Of a stretch of 40,729 bases of DNA, positions 25,657-34,175 are shown piece after piece. A program made the position numbers and the translations under genes. Every line of letters starts with the position of its first letter. Positions within the stretch are counted from its first letter, which is position 1. The DNA comes from HGM04593 sp045636125 (GTDB taxonomy: Bacteria; Bacteroidota; Bacteroidia; Bacteroidales; Bacteroidaceae): contig JAZTWX010000005.1 in NCBI GenBank assembly GCA_045636125.1, positions 1 to 40,729 of the forward strand, read 5' to 3'. The notes beneath the pieces are model-generated. The model was not told the DNA's origin. It saw only the letters and a list, made by a program, of their open reading frames with translations, and ran no database searches.

Positions 25657-26667
25657 TTATTTTTTAGCTGCAATAGCCTGGTTGGCTGTAATTGCAATCA
25701 TCATATAAACATCCTCAATTGAGCAACCGCGTGAAAGGTCGTTCACGGGGCTTGCGATACCCTGGAGAACGGGGCCGATAGCCTCGGCGTTACCCAAGCG
25801 CTGAACGAGCTTGTAGCCGATGTTTCCTGCACCGAGGTCGGGGAAGATGAGTACGTTGGCTTTACCGGCTACAGTTGAACCGGGAGCCTTGCTCTGTCCC
25901 ACAAAGGGAACGAGTGCTGCGTCGGCCTGCAACTCACCGTCGATGGCGAGGTTGGGGTCGAGCTCGTGAGCGAGGCGTGTGGCCTCAACAACCTTGTCTA
26001 CCATCTCGTGCTTTGCCGATCCCTTTGTAGAGAAGCTGAGCATTGCAACGCGGGGCTCCTCGAAGCCTGCGATAGCCTTTGCTGTCTGTGCGGTGCACAC
26101 TGCAATCTGTGAAAGCTGGTTTGCGTCGGGAGTGGGAGTTACGGCAACGTCACCTACAAAGAGAACGCCATCCTCGCCATACTCTTTTGCGTTGGTGATC
26201 ATCATCATTGCGCCCGATACACAGCTTATTCCGGGTGATGTCTTAATAATCTGCAAAGCGGGGCGAAGCACGTTACCTGTGGTGTTGAGTGCACCGGCAA
26301 CCTGTCCGTCGGCGTCGCCGTTCTTGATGATGAGGCAGCCGAGGTAGAGGGGGTTGCAAACGAGTTTCTGTGCATCCTCCATTGTCATACCTTTTGACTT
26401 GCGGAGCTCATAGAGCAATGTGGCATATTTCTCGGCGTCGGGGTTGTTTGCGGGGTCGATGATTGTAGCCTGCTCAATGTTCTTCAGTTCGAACTTCTCG
26501 GCAAGAGCCATAATTTCGGCCTTGTCGCCAATGAGAATAATGTGTGCAATGCCGTCGGCAATAGCTTTGTCGGCAGCCTTAAGGGTGCGCTCCTCTGTAC
26601 CTTCGGGGAGAACGATGCGCTGCTTGTTGTTGCTTGCGCGCTCGATTAGACTTTTAATAACATCCAT
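25657..26667 (-). CDS. pta: Phosphate acetyltransferase
   Basis: Pta exchanges the CoA of acetyl-CoA for phosphate, giving acetyl phosphate for AckA. The 336-residue protein is the short, single-domain form without the N-terminal DRTGG regulatory part. It begins with the family-typical segment MDVIKSLIERASNN and has IVLPEGTEERTLKAA near residues 18-32 and NVLIFPDLGAGNIGYKLVQR towards the C-terminus. Its mRNA appears to have a long leader (about 140 bases) running from a perfect consensus promoter. Confidence 0.97.
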   Translation of the reverse strand: MDVIKSLIERASNNKQRIVLPEGTEERTLKAADKAIADGIAHIILIGDKAEIMALAEKFELKNIEQATIIDPANNPDAEKYATLLYELRKSKGMTMEDAQKLVCNPLYLGCLIIKNGDADGQVAGALNTTGNVLRPALQIIKTSPGISCVSGAMMMITNAKEYGEDGVLFVGDVAVTPTPDANQLSQIAVCTAQTAKAIAGFEEPRVAMLSFSTKGSAKHEMVDKVVEATRLAHELDPNLAIDGELQADAALVPFVGQSKAPGSTVAGKANVLIFPDLGAGNIGYKLVQRLGNAEAIGPVLQGIASPVNDLSRGCSIEDVYMMIAITANQAIAAKK

Positions 26668-26815
26668 TTTGATACTATTTTATAGGTTTGAATAATTCTT
26701 TTTTGGGCATTTGTCTGTGGAATGTTATCTCGCAGGCAGATGTCGTTGCGACAGGGGTGGCGCGCGCCCGTAGATGCGCCTTCTTGCGTTTACCGATGAG
26801 GCAACATATTCCTTG

Positions 26816-26847
26816 CAAAGTTACGCTATTTTGCTGCTTTAAGCAAA
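26816..26847 (-). promoter_or_regulatory. Consensus promoter of pta-ackA
   Basis: On the minus strand TTTG (26847-26844), a 20-base spacer and TAACTTTG (26823-26816) match the Bacteroidota consensus exactly. Transcription should start near 26809, leaving about 140 bases of leader. The leader contains a GC-rich palindrome (GGCGCGCGCC, 26759-26768) and a TGTCG-TTG-CGACA hairpin (26741-26753). Confidence 0.75.
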
Positions 26848-26852
26848 ATTAT

Positions 26853-26884
26853 ATTGTAAAATTTATGTATATATTTTATCTTCG
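26853..26884 (+). promoter_or_regulatory. Promoter of the GNAT gene
   Basis: ATTG (26853-26856), 20 bases, then TATCTTCG (26877-26884). The predicted start near 26891 leaves about 15 bases before the ATG at 26906. It stands back-to-back with the pta promoter, 5 bases apart. Confidence 0.6.
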
Positions 26885-26905
26885 TGCGCAATATTACCGT
26901 GGCTT

Positions 26906-27763
26906 ATGGTTCAACCCCTTTTCGACGCACTCTCTTTTGATGAGGCTGCCGGGCAATTGCGCGATTTGTGGCGCAACGCCTTTGGCGACGACGATGCTTT
27001 CATCGACTCCTTCTTTGCTGTTTACGGCAAGGAGGGTGTTGCGCATACCTTGTCGCTTGGCGGCAGGGTGGTGGCTGCGCTTTATGCGTTGCCTTGCAAC
27101 GTGTGCAGCGGCGTGGCATCTTATCCTGCGGCATATATTTATGCCGTTGCCACCGTGCCCGACTGCCGCGGCCGCGGGTATATGCGCCTGTTGCTCGAAA
27201 GGGTTGAGGCTCTGCTGGCAGCCCGTGGCTGCCGTGTGCTTTTTCTGCTGCCGGCCGACGATGCCTTGCGCAGTATGTACAGCCGCGTGGGGTACGCGCA
27301 GTGTTCGCGCAGTGCAGTGGAGGAGTGTGCTGCCGGGGCTGTCTCGCCTGCCGCTCTGCGCATCGAGGAGGTTACCGATGTGCGGGCAATATATCCCTTC
27401 TGGAGTAGTGTAGAGAGGTTCTTTGAGCCTTTTGTACTGCAGTCGCCCGAACTGTTGCAGATGAATATAAACAACTGCCGCTTTTTGGGTGGCGGTGTCT
27501 ACGCTGCGGTGGGTGCAGGTGGAGTGGAGGCGGTTGCTTTTGTTGCAAAAACAGGTGGCGAGCCGGTTGTGCTCGACTCGGTAGCCCTTTCGTCTGCGGC
27601 GCGGGAGTTTCTCCATTCGTCGTTGCTTGCGCTCTACTCGGCAGAAAGGCTGCAGTGCGTTGTCCCGGGAAAAGGTGAACCGCAGTGTATGGCACGCGTA
27701 ATAGGCGGGGCGTTGCCGTGCGATATTGGTGATGTGCACATAACCCTTATGCTCGATAAATAG
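26906..27763 (+). CDS. GNAT-family N-acetyltransferase
   Basis: The 285-residue protein is a cytoplasmic acetyl-CoA-dependent acetyltransferase of unknown substrate. The GNAT domain occupies about 1-140, with the acetyl-CoA pyrophosphate-binding motif VPDCRGRGYMRLLL at 84-97 (R88-G89-R90-G91). Residues 150-285 form a second, less conserved half, giving an overall length and layout like the two-domain Eis-type GNAT proteins. It has its own promoter and a divergent neighbour (pta). The next gene downstream has a separate promoter. Whether it acts on a small molecule or a protein cannot be told. Confidence 0.85.
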   Translation: MVQPLFDALSFDEAAGQLRDLWRNAFGDDDAFIDSFFAVYGKEGVAHTLSLGGRVVAALYALPCNVCSGVASYPAAYIYAVATVPDCRGRGYMRLLLERVEALLAARGCRVLFLLPADDALRSMYSRVGYAQCSRSAVEECAAGAVSPAALRIEEVTDVRAIYPFWSSVERFFEPFVLQSPELLQMNINNCRFLGGGVYAAVGAGGVEAVAFVAKTGGEPVVLDSVALSSAAREFLHSSLLALYSAERLQCVVPGKGEPQCMARVIGGALPCDIGDVHITLMLDK

Positions 27764-27772
27764 CCCACACTG

Positions 27773-27803
27773 TTTCAACTCTCGGAAATTATTGTTATTT
27801 TCG
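27773..27803 (+). promoter_or_regulatory. Probable promoter of the DUF4878-like lipoprotein gene
   Basis: TATTTTCG (27796-27803) fits the TTCG form of the -7 box. The -33 partner is a weak TTTC (27773-27776) with a 19-base spacer. The predicted leader is about 15 bases. Confidence 0.45.
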
Positions 27804-27825
27804 CCATCGCAAAAAAGTTTACACG

Positions 27826-28242
27826 ATGAAAAAACTGAAAAATATCTTCATTGCGGCGCTTGCGTTGTTTGTGCTTGCAGCCTGCCGTCCCACAGCTTCG
27901 CCCGACGAGGTTGCCGTGCGTCTGCACAATGCCCTTACATCGGGCGATATGAGCTATGTGAAAGAACGCATCTATTTCCCCGATCCCATTGATTATGAGG
28001 TTTTCTGCAAATACCTCGATATGGCCGCAGCTTCTGCTCAATACAAGGAGCGCACTGCCGGATATGAGGCCGACTACAAGGCTTTGAGTACCGACATCAA
28101 CGGCGACGAGGCTTTTGTTAAATTGCAGGGTGTGAGCGCGTTGAACGAAAAGATGCTCATCACGGTGCGTCTTGTCCTTGTCGATGGTATGTGGAAGGTC
28201 GACGGTAACCACGGCGTGTTGCACTCAACCGAACACCGTTAA
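27826..28242 (+). CDS. Small DUF4878-like lipoprotein
   Basis: The 138-residue product is a lipoprotein with a clean signal peptide: Lys-rich start, hydrophobic core and lipobox L-A-A-C with the lipid cysteine at residue 20. The mature part begins with a helix (SPDEVAVRLHNALTSGDMSYVKE), has charged helices in the middle and ends with strands (MLITVRLVLVDGMWKVDGNHG). This is the cystatin/NTF2-like pattern of DUF4878 and related Bacteroidota lipoproteins. No catalytic function is implied. It is monocistronic, between its own promoter and a bidirectional terminator. Confidence 0.85.
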   Translation: MKKLKNIFIAALALFVLAACRPTASPDEVAVRLHNALTSGDMSYVKERIYFPDPIDYEVFCKYLDMAAASAQYKERTAGYEADYKALSTDINGDEAFVKLQGVSALNEKMLITVRLVLVDGMWKVDGNHGVLHSTEHR

Positions 28243-28260
28243 TTGCTTGAACATTATAAA

Positions 28261-28296
28261 CACTAAAAAGGCTGCCCGCAGGCAGCCTTTTTAGTG
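28261..28296. terminator. Bidirectional terminator
   Basis: Perfect 16-base arms (28261-28276 and 28281-28296) with a 4-base loop end in T-runs on both strands. It lies 18 bases after the plus-strand lipoprotein gene and 18 bases beyond the minus-strand unknown gene. Confidence 0.9.
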
Positions 28297-28314
28297 TATG
28301 TGGAATTCTGTATA

Positions 28315-29511
28315 TTACTCTTTGGGATATGCAACAAAGAATACTGCTTCGCTGTATTCGGGTGAGAGTGCATCGTGGCGAATGTAAGCGTCTGTCACAA
28401 TCTTTTTAGCGCTGGTTCCGATAATCTTTTTAAGCTCGAAAATTGAGTTTAAGTTTTTGGGGCTTGTCTGCTCCTCGTCGAAACTGTATGTGACATACAT
28501 ACCGAAGCGAATGAAATCTTTATCGTCAATAACTCTTTCCTCGCCAATCAATGGTGTACAGCCTTTCTCGAATTGCAAGAAAAGTACATTTGCGAGTGAA
28601 AAAGTTGTTCTAATGGTTTCGTTCATCTTGTAAACATCCTCGCTATATACTCCGCGTACTTTCGGGGGAAATAGATCGAATGAACCTATTTCGCTCTCGG
28701 AGAATGGGGGAACGGCAATTATGCGTTGGGCATATGTGATTGTTGTTGCAGCATTTGTTCTAGCGCCTCCGACATTAATACCATTGGCTATTGTTCCTGC
28801 TGCTCCTCCAATGCCCATCCCTTTGGCGACTGCTCCCATATTGACATTGGCTCCTGTTGTCTGCCCGCTAGTGTGCGAGGTCGCTGTGGGTACGTAGCAT
28901 TGCATTGATTGGTTACCACGAATGAAAAAGGTGTTCCCTAAATCGATGTAGATGGTGTTTTTGCTGTTGTTTTTGGCAATTACCTTGAACTTCGTGTTTT
29001 GCGGGAAGAAGCTTTTGACTCCGGTGTTAAGCATATTATTGACCGACGATTTGAAAACGAGTTCCACATTACTGTCGGCAATGGTGCTTGTTGCAGTGGG
29101 AAGGCACTGGCAATAAAGTATGCTTGCCTTTTTGTCTTGTTTCTCGCCAATGTGCTTTATGTCAATTGCTTGCATTTTAGCAAGTGCGGCGGCATTTGCC
29201 TCTTTGTCTTTTGCGTCGCTGTTTCCTGTTTCTGTTGCAGGTGTGGTTTCTGTAGCGGCTGCTGCCTTGCTCTCTTCCTCGCCAATAATTTCTTTTCGCC
29301 CGTCGTTGTATTTTATCATCAAAAGGTCGGCCTTCGAAACTCGTTTAATGGGTGAGTCTTCGGTGTTGCTTTCTTTGTAAAAAACAAACTTGTTGCTTAC
29401 CTCCAATTCAAAAACCTTGAGAGCGTCTCCCTCTTTTGTGATAATGACATCCTGTGCCCATGTATTCAAACAAAGTGTACACAGGAATGTGAACAATAGA
29501 CCTTTTTTCAT
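28315..29511 (-). CDS. Secreted protein of unknown function
   Basis: I do not recognise this 398-residue protein. A signal peptide (1-19, cut near WAQ) precedes a beta-rich N-terminal segment (about 20-78) with a phrase like those in other Bacteroidota secreted proteins (KADLLMIKYNDGRKEII). An Ala/Glu/Thr/Lys-rich linker follows (about 78-112). The middle part (about 115-210) is beta-rich, and a glycine-rich stretch (about 216-250) has GxxxG spacing. The rest (about 255-398) is mixed. It sits 22 bases after hisS as the apparent last gene of the fur-purA-peptidase-hisS run, and ends at a strong terminator. By eye it is more AT-rich than hisS and purA, which suggests a later addition to the operon. 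The glycine-rich segment could be a membrane-interacting or flexible region. Confidence 0.8.
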   Translation of the reverse strand: MKKGLLFTFLCTLCLNTWAQDVIITKEGDALKVFELEVSNKFVFYKESNTEDSPIKRVSKADLLMIKYNDGRKEIIGEEESKAAAATETTPATETGNSDAKDKEANAAALAKMQAIDIKHIGEKQDKKASILYCQCLPTATSTIADSNVELVFKSSVNNMLNTGVKSFFPQNTKFKVIAKNNSKNTIYIDLGNTFFIRGNQSMQCYVPTATSHTSGQTTGANVNMGAVAKGMGIGGAAGTIANGINVGGARTNAATTITYAQRIIAVPPFSESEIGSFDLFPPKVRGVYSEDVYKMNETIRTTFSLANVLFLQFEKGCTPLIGEERVIDDKDFIRFGMYVTYSFDEEQTSPKNLNSIFELKKIIGTSAKKIVTDAYIRHDALSPEYSEAVFFVAYPKE

Positions 29512-29533
29512 ATTCTTTTTTGTGGTGTGGAGA

Positions 29534-30895
29534 TTATTTCAAAAGCTCGGTAAGCTCGGCTGTGGTCATCTGCTTCTGCTCGCCGGTGGCCATGTCCTTC
29601 ACAGCGATTGTGCCGTTCTCAATCTCCTGCTCGCCAATGATGGCAACGTAGGGAACGTTGTTGCTGTTGGCGTAATTCATCTGCTTCTTCATCTTGTCGC
29701 TGCTGGGGAAAAGCTCGGCCGAAATGCCGTTGGCGCGCAGTTCTCTGATGATTTGCAGTGAGTGCATAGCCTCTTTCTCGCCAAAATTCACGAACATAAT
29801 GCGTGTGTTGTGTATCGACTCGCAGGGGTAGAGGTTGAGCTGGTTCATTACATCGTATATGCGGTCGGCGCCAAACGATATTCCAACGCCCGAAACACCC
29901 TCCATACCGAATACTCCGGTGAGGTTGTCGTATCTTCCACCACCTGTGATGCTGCCAATTGTAACATCTAATGCCTTAACCTCCAGAATTGCGCCGGTGT
30001 AGTAGTTGAGGCCGCGCGCAAGTGTGAGGTCGAGGTCGAGTGCGCTGTTGAGGGGCAGTGTGTTGAATGCGTCGAGTATTGTGCGTGTCTCTTCCACGCC
30101 CTTTTCGCCTGTGGCGTTTCCTTGCAGTGTGGTAGAAATTATCTCGAGCTTTTCGTGGTTGCTGCCGGTTGCCTTGAGTATGGGCAGGAGCTTCTCAATT
30201 GAGCTCTCGCCGATGCCCTTCTCCTTGAGTTCGGCAATTACGCCGTCGAGCCCAATCTTGTCTATCTTGTCAATAGCAACGGTGATGTCGATAATCTTGT
30301 CGGGCTCGCCTATGGCCTCGGCAATACCTGCAAGAATCTTGCGGTTGTTGAGCTTGATGGCCACTCTTATGCCCAGCTTGCCGAACACGTAGTCGATGAG
30401 CTGGATGAGTTCAATTTCGTTCACCAGCGAGTTGTTGCCGATAATGTCGGCATCGCATTGGTAGAACTCGCGGTAGCGTCCCTTCTGGGGGCGGTCGGCG
30501 CGCCACACGGGTTGAATCTGGTAACGCTTGAAGGGGAAAGTGAGCTCGTCGCGGTGCATCACGACATAGCGTGCAAAGGGCACGGTGAGGTCGTAGCGCA
30601 GGCCCTTCTCGCAGAATTTAGATGCGAGTTTTGCGGCGTTGCGGCTCAACAGTTCCTCGTCGGTGAGGCCGCTGAAGTAGTCGCCCGAGTTCTGTATCTT
30701 GAACAACAGTTTGTCGCCCTCATCGCCATATTTTCCCATAAGCGTAGAGAGGTTCTCCATTGCGGGAGTCTCAATCTGCTTGAAGCCGAAGAGGTGAAAA
30801 GCGCTGCGTATGGTGTCGAATATGTAGTTTCTTTTGGACATTTCAACGGGTGAAAAGTCGCGTGTTCCTTTAGGTATTGATGGTTTTGCTGCCAT
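29534..30895 (-). CDS. hisS: Histidyl-tRNA synthetase
   Basis: HisRS charges tRNA-His. The 453-residue class II synthetase shows motif 2 (RYQIQPVWRADRPQKGRYREFYQCD split around residues 120-146), the histidine-specific ARGLNYYTGA segment and motif 3 (GVGISFGADRIYDVM), followed by the anticodon-binding domain (from about 355). Its ATG overlaps the stop codon of the upstream peptidase gene by one base (TAATG), so translation is probably coupled. Confidence 0.97.
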   Translation of the reverse strand: MAAKPSIPKGTRDFSPVEMSKRNYIFDTIRSAFHLFGFKQIETPAMENLSTLMGKYGDEGDKLLFKIQNSGDYFSGLTDEELLSRNAAKLASKFCEKGLRYDLTVPFARYVVMHRDELTFPFKRYQIQPVWRADRPQKGRYREFYQCDADIIGNNSLVNEIELIQLIDYVFGKLGIRVAIKLNNRKILAGIAEAIGEPDKIIDITVAIDKIDKIGLDGVIAELKEKGIGESSIEKLLPILKATGSNHEKLEIISTTLQGNATGEKGVEETRTILDAFNTLPLNSALDLDLTLARGLNYYTGAILEVKALDVTIGSITGGGRYDNLTGVFGMEGVSGVGISFGADRIYDVMNQLNLYPCESIHNTRIMFVNFGEKEAMHSLQIIRELRANGISAELFPSSDKMKKQMNYANSNNVPYVAIIGEQEIENGTIAVKDMATGEQKQMTTAELTELLK

Positions 30896-31647
30896 TAGTC
30901 TCGTCTGTTAAGATATATCATTACATAGTAAAGCAGTGTTGCGAGCGATGAGAGGGCTGCAACAACGTAGGTGTAGGCTGCCGAACGCAATGCGCTTGCT
31001 GCATATTGGTGGTTGCTGCGGTTGGTTATTCCTGCCGACGACATCCACGCGAGCGCGCGGCGGCTTGCGTCAATCTCCACGGGGAGAGTGATGAAGCTGA
31101 AAAGTGTTGTGCTGGCAAAAAGTATTATTCCCGCAAAAAGGATAGAGGGGAATGACTGCACGGTGAGTATACCTATGAGCAGCACCCAACTCATTATGCC
31201 CGAAGAGAATTGCACCACGGGTACCAGCTTCGAACGCATTGTCAGCGGGGCGTATGCACGGGCGTGCTGCACGGCGTGTCCACACTCGTGTGCGGCAACT
31301 GCTGCAGCTGCCACGCTTGCCGAATTGTACACTCCCTGGCTCAGGTTCACTGTCTTGTTGGTGGGGTTGTAGTGGTCGGTGAGCATACCGGGGGTGCTTG
31401 TTACAGTTACATCGTAGATGCCGCTGTCGCGCAACATCTTTTCGGCAACCTCGCGGCCGGTGAGCCCCAGGGGCATCTTCGAATATTTCTCGAACTTGCT
31501 TTTGAGGTTCGCCTGAACAATATAGCTTACAATGGCTATACCAAAAAAGAGTATGAGATAGGTGTAGTCGTATCCTGCCGCGATACTGCTTGTGGTGGAA
31601 TATCCCACGCTCTGCCCGTACGCGGCTATTAATGCCGGAATGTTCAT
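30895..31647 (-). CDS. Neutral zinc metallopeptidase, YugP family (membrane)
   Basis: The 250-residue integral membrane protein belongs to the YugP/DUF-type zinc-dependent peptidases (PF04298). It has an N-terminal helix (about 28-45), an HExxH-type zinc site HECGH (H120, E121, H124) preceded by an alanine-rich stretch, two further membrane segments (about 142-190) and a C-terminal helix (about 220-246). ITLPVEIDASRRAL after the helices matches the family. Substrates are unknown. It lies 13 bases after purA and overlaps hisS by one base. Confidence 0.88.
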   Translation of the reverse strand: MNIPALIAAYGQSVGYSTTSSIAAGYDYTYLILFFGIAIVSYIVQANLKSKFEKYSKMPLGLTGREVAEKMLRDSGIYDVTVTSTPGMLTDHYNPTNKTVNLSQGVYNSASVAAAAVAAHECGHAVQHARAYAPLTMRSKLVPVVQFSSGIMSWVLLIGILTVQSFPSILFAGIILFASTTLFSFITLPVEIDASRRALAWMSSAGITNRSNHQYAASALRSAAYTYVVAALSSLATLLYYVMIYLNRRD

Positions 31648-31660
31648 CTTGGGTTGTTTT

Positions 31661-32929
31661 TTAGATTGAACGCTCTATTGTCTGGTCTCTGTCGGGGCCT
31701 ATAGATACATATTTCACGGGAACGCCAAGCTGCTCTTCGATGAACTTGATGTACTCCTTGAACGCCTGGGGAAGCTCCTTCTCGGTCTTGAGCTGTGTGA
31801 GGTCGGTCATCCAGCCTTTGAGCTCTGTGTATACAGGCTCCACTCCCTCAATGTCGTAAGGCATGTGGGTGAGAGTCTCGCCGTTCTTCTTGTATGCGAT
31901 GCAAGCCTTGATGGTGGGGAAGGTGTCGAGCACGTCGCTCTTCATAAGGATAAGGTGAGTTACACCGTTAATCATTATGGTGTATTTGAGCGCAACAAGG
32001 TCAATCCATCCGCAACGGCGCTCGCGGCCTGTCACCGCGCCATACTCGTGGCCACGGTCGCGCATTTCGGCTCCTGTGGCGTCGAAAAGCTCGGTGGGGA
32101 AGGGGCCAGAACCTACACGTGTGCAGTATGCTTTTGTAATACCGTAAACGTTGGCAATGCGGTTGGGGGCAACGCCCAATCCTGTGCAGGCACCCGCGCA
32201 CACTGTGTTCGACGATGTCACAAAGGGGTAGCTGCCGAAGTCGATGTCGAGGAGGCTGCCCTGTGCACCTTCGCACAATACGCTCTTGCCCTCGTCCATG
32301 AGGTCGTTTATCATCTGCTCGCTGTCGATGAGGCGGAAGTTCTTGAGATATTCAATGCCCTCGAGCCAGGTCTTCTCCATCTCGGTGATGTCGTAGCTGT
32401 AATTCATGTTCTTGAGAATTTCGGCGTGACGGGCCTTCGCAGCCGCGTATTTCTTGTCGAAATTTTCAAGGATATCACCTACGCGCAAGCCGTTGCGGCT
32501 AATCTTGTCGGTGTATGTGGGGCCGATACCCTTTCCTGTGGTACCCACCTTTGCGTCGCCTTTTGCAGCCTCGTATGCAGCATCGAGCACGCGGTGTGTG
32601 GGGAGGATGAGGTGGGCCTTCTTCGAAATGAAGAGGTTTTTTGTGAGGTCGTAACCGGCCTTTACAAGGTCTTCGGCCTCGCCTTTGAAGAGCGCGGGGT
32701 CGAGCACTACGCCGTTACCTATGATGTTTGTCTGGCCGCCCTGGAAAATTCCAGAGGGGATAGAGCGGAGCACGAATTTCTTGCCGTTGAACTCCAAAGT
32801 ATGTCCGGCGTTGGGGCCACCCTGGAAACGGGCTACCACGTCGTACTTGGGGGTTAACACGTCAACTATTTTTCCTTTACCTTCGTCGCCCCACTGGAGG
32901 CCTAAAAGTACGTCGATATTCTGTTTCAT
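31661..32929 (-). CDS. purA: Adenylosuccinate synthetase
   Basis: PurA joins IMP and aspartate with GTP, the first committed step to AMP. The 422-residue protein has all signatures: GLQWGDEGKGKIVD near residues 10-23, GPNAGHTL, and VGTTGKGIGPTYTDK. It begins 4 bases after the stop of the Fur-family gene, so the two share a transcript. The co-transcription of a metal regulator with purine synthesis, a zinc peptidase and hisS is unusual in logic, though I believe it is a conserved order in related genomes. Confidence 0.97.
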   Translation of the reverse strand: MKQNIDVLLGLQWGDEGKGKIVDVLTPKYDVVARFQGGPNAGHTLEFNGKKFVLRSIPSGIFQGGQTNIIGNGVVLDPALFKGEAEDLVKAGYDLTKNLFISKKAHLILPTHRVLDAAYEAAKGDAKVGTTGKGIGPTYTDKISRNGLRVGDILENFDKKYAAAKARHAEILKNMNYSYDITEMEKTWLEGIEYLKNFRLIDSEQMINDLMDEGKSVLCEGAQGSLLDIDFGSYPFVTSSNTVCAGACTGLGVAPNRIANVYGITKAYCTRVGSGPFPTELFDATGAEMRDRGHEYGAVTGRERRCGWIDLVALKYTIMINGVTHLILMKSDVLDTFPTIKACIAYKKNGETLTHMPYDIEGVEPVYTELKGWMTDLTQLKTEKELPQAFKEYIKFIEEQLGVPVKYVSIGPDRDQTIERSI

Positions 32930-32933
32930 TGTC

Positions 32934-33401
32934 CTATTTGTTTTTTATCTTCGATTTACGTCTCTTTGCTGCCTGGTGGCATTTGTTGCAGAGGCCGTAA
33001 ATGTACAAAGAATAATGGGTTAAATGAAATTTTTTAATATTGTCTTTTATTGTTTCAGTCAAATTAATATTTACCGCTTCCGTTACTTTGTTGCACCCTG
33101 TGCACACAAGGTGGCACTTGCCGCTGTTGAAACATTTTTCGTACTTCGACACTGTGCCGAACTGGTGGTGCGTTACAAGGTTGGCGTTTATGAGTAACGT
33201 AATTGTGTTGTAAATGGTTGCGCGGCTCACTCTGAAGCGCACCGTCTCGGCCATATGCTGCAGCAGTGTTTCAATGTCGAAACTGCCCTCAATGGAGTAG
33301 ATGGCGCGCAGGATGGCATAACGCTCGGGGGTACAACGTTTCTTGTTCGCCTTCAGGTATTCGGTGAAAAGAGCGGTAATTGTATCCTCGTAGTTTTCCA
33401 T
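32934..33401 (-). CDS. Fur-family metal-dependent regulator
   Basis: This is a DNA-binding repressor of the Fur/PerR/Zur group. From the ATG at 33401 it has 155 residues: a winged helix (about 10-85, with RVSRATIYNTITLLINANLV split as the recognition region) and a dimerisation domain carrying two CxxC zinc motifs, HLVCTGC (C100, C103) and YGLCNKC (C138, C141). The C-terminus is Lys/Arg-rich. Earlier in-frame ATGs at 33410 and 33422 exist; the one at 33422 lies inside a perfect -7 box and so cannot be in the mRNA. Which metal or peroxide it senses is not clear. It heads the purA run. Confidence 0.88.
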   Translation of the reverse strand: MENYEDTITALFTEYLKANKKRCTPERYAILRAIYSIEGSFDIETLLQHMAETVRFRVSRATIYNTITLLINANLVTHHQFGTVSKYEKCFNSGKCHLVCTGCNKVTEAVNINLTETIKDNIKKFHLTHYSLYIYGLCNKCHQAAKRRKSKIKNK

Positions 33402-33419
33402 TTCTTTCATGCGTTGCAA

Positions 33420-33427
33420 CAAAGTTA
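33420..33427 (-). promoter_or_regulatory. -7 box of the fur-purA operon
   Basis: TAACTTTG on the minus strand (33427-33420) is a perfect TAnnTTTG box. No TTTG is seen 19-21 bases upstream. It overlaps the first possible ATG of the Fur-family gene, which argues for a start at 33401 or 33410 with a very short leader. Confidence 0.45.
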
Positions 33428-33515
33428 GCTCTTTTTTTGCAATATGCAGGGATATGTTCTCTTTTTTTATTGAATATTAAGTGAAAATATGTTGCAGGAG
33501 CTGCGCAGAGTGGCA

Positions 33516-34154
33516 TTATTCGCAATATTCCACTGCAATGGAGTGCAGTGCCGAGCCTTCGGGGGTGGCAGCGGCAAGGCGCGCGGCGCGTTCGGCGCTC
33601 TCCTCTATGTAGCGTGTGACGGCACTCACGGCGTAGCGTGTGAGTGTGCCGGTGGGCGAGTCGTTGGCGAGCTCTGTGGCGTTCTTGTAGAAGATCTCCT
33701 CCTGTTCTGTGGTGAGTGAAGCGCCATCGCGCAACAGGTGGTTGAGTGTGAGGTAGCCGCAGTAGCCGAAAAGCCCTTCGGGGTTTCCGGTCCATTCAAT
33801 GGCCTTTGCGGTTGCAAGAGGCAGCTTGCATAGTATTGTCTTCGACAGGTGGTCGGCAACCTCGGTGAAGGGTGTCTGTGCTATCCACTCTGTGGCAATT
33901 TCGGAGTAATTGCATGGCGGCAGCAGCAGTATTGCAAGAATCTTGCACTCTCTTATGTTGTCGCTCCACAAAGCAAGTGCAAGTTCTTTGCTCTGCGGGT
34001 ATTTCTGTGCAATCTCTTTTAGGCGCGGAATCTCCACCCCGAAGTTTATCTTGTAGTTGAGCCCCTGATTGCGCTGGTGGGCCGACACTATGCCGTTCAT
34101 AGCAAGGCGCAGGCTCTTTTTAATCTCCTTGGTCGTTTCGTGTATATTTTCCAT
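33516..34154 (-). CDS. DNA alkylation repair-like HEAT-repeat protein
   Basis: The 212-residue protein resembles the AlkD-like DNA alkylation repair family (PF08713): an all-helical, HEAT-like array with PRLKEIAQKYPQSKELALALW near residues 44-64 and ECKILAILLLPP near 69-80. True AlkD enzymes excise alkylated bases; whether this shorter protein has glycosylase activity cannot be read here. It follows the AraC-type gene by 21 bases and probably shares its transcript. No clear terminator follows it. Confidence 0.75.
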   Translation of the reverse strand: MENIHETTKEIKKSLRLAMNGIVSAHQRNQGLNYKINFGVEIPRLKEIAQKYPQSKELALALWSDNIRECKILAILLLPPCNYSEIATEWIAQTPFTEVADHLSKTILCKLPLATAKAIEWTGNPEGLFGYCGYLTLNHLLRDGASLTTEQEEIFYKNATELANDSPTGTLTRYAVSAVTRYIEESAERAARLAAATPEGSALHSIAVEYCE

Positions 34155-34175
34155 TGTAGGGTGGTGTGCGCGGGG

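Noticed and set aside
26759..26780. Riboswitch in the pta leader
   Set aside because: The GC-rich palindrome and small hairpin do not match any riboswitch family I know; only a structured leader is suggested.
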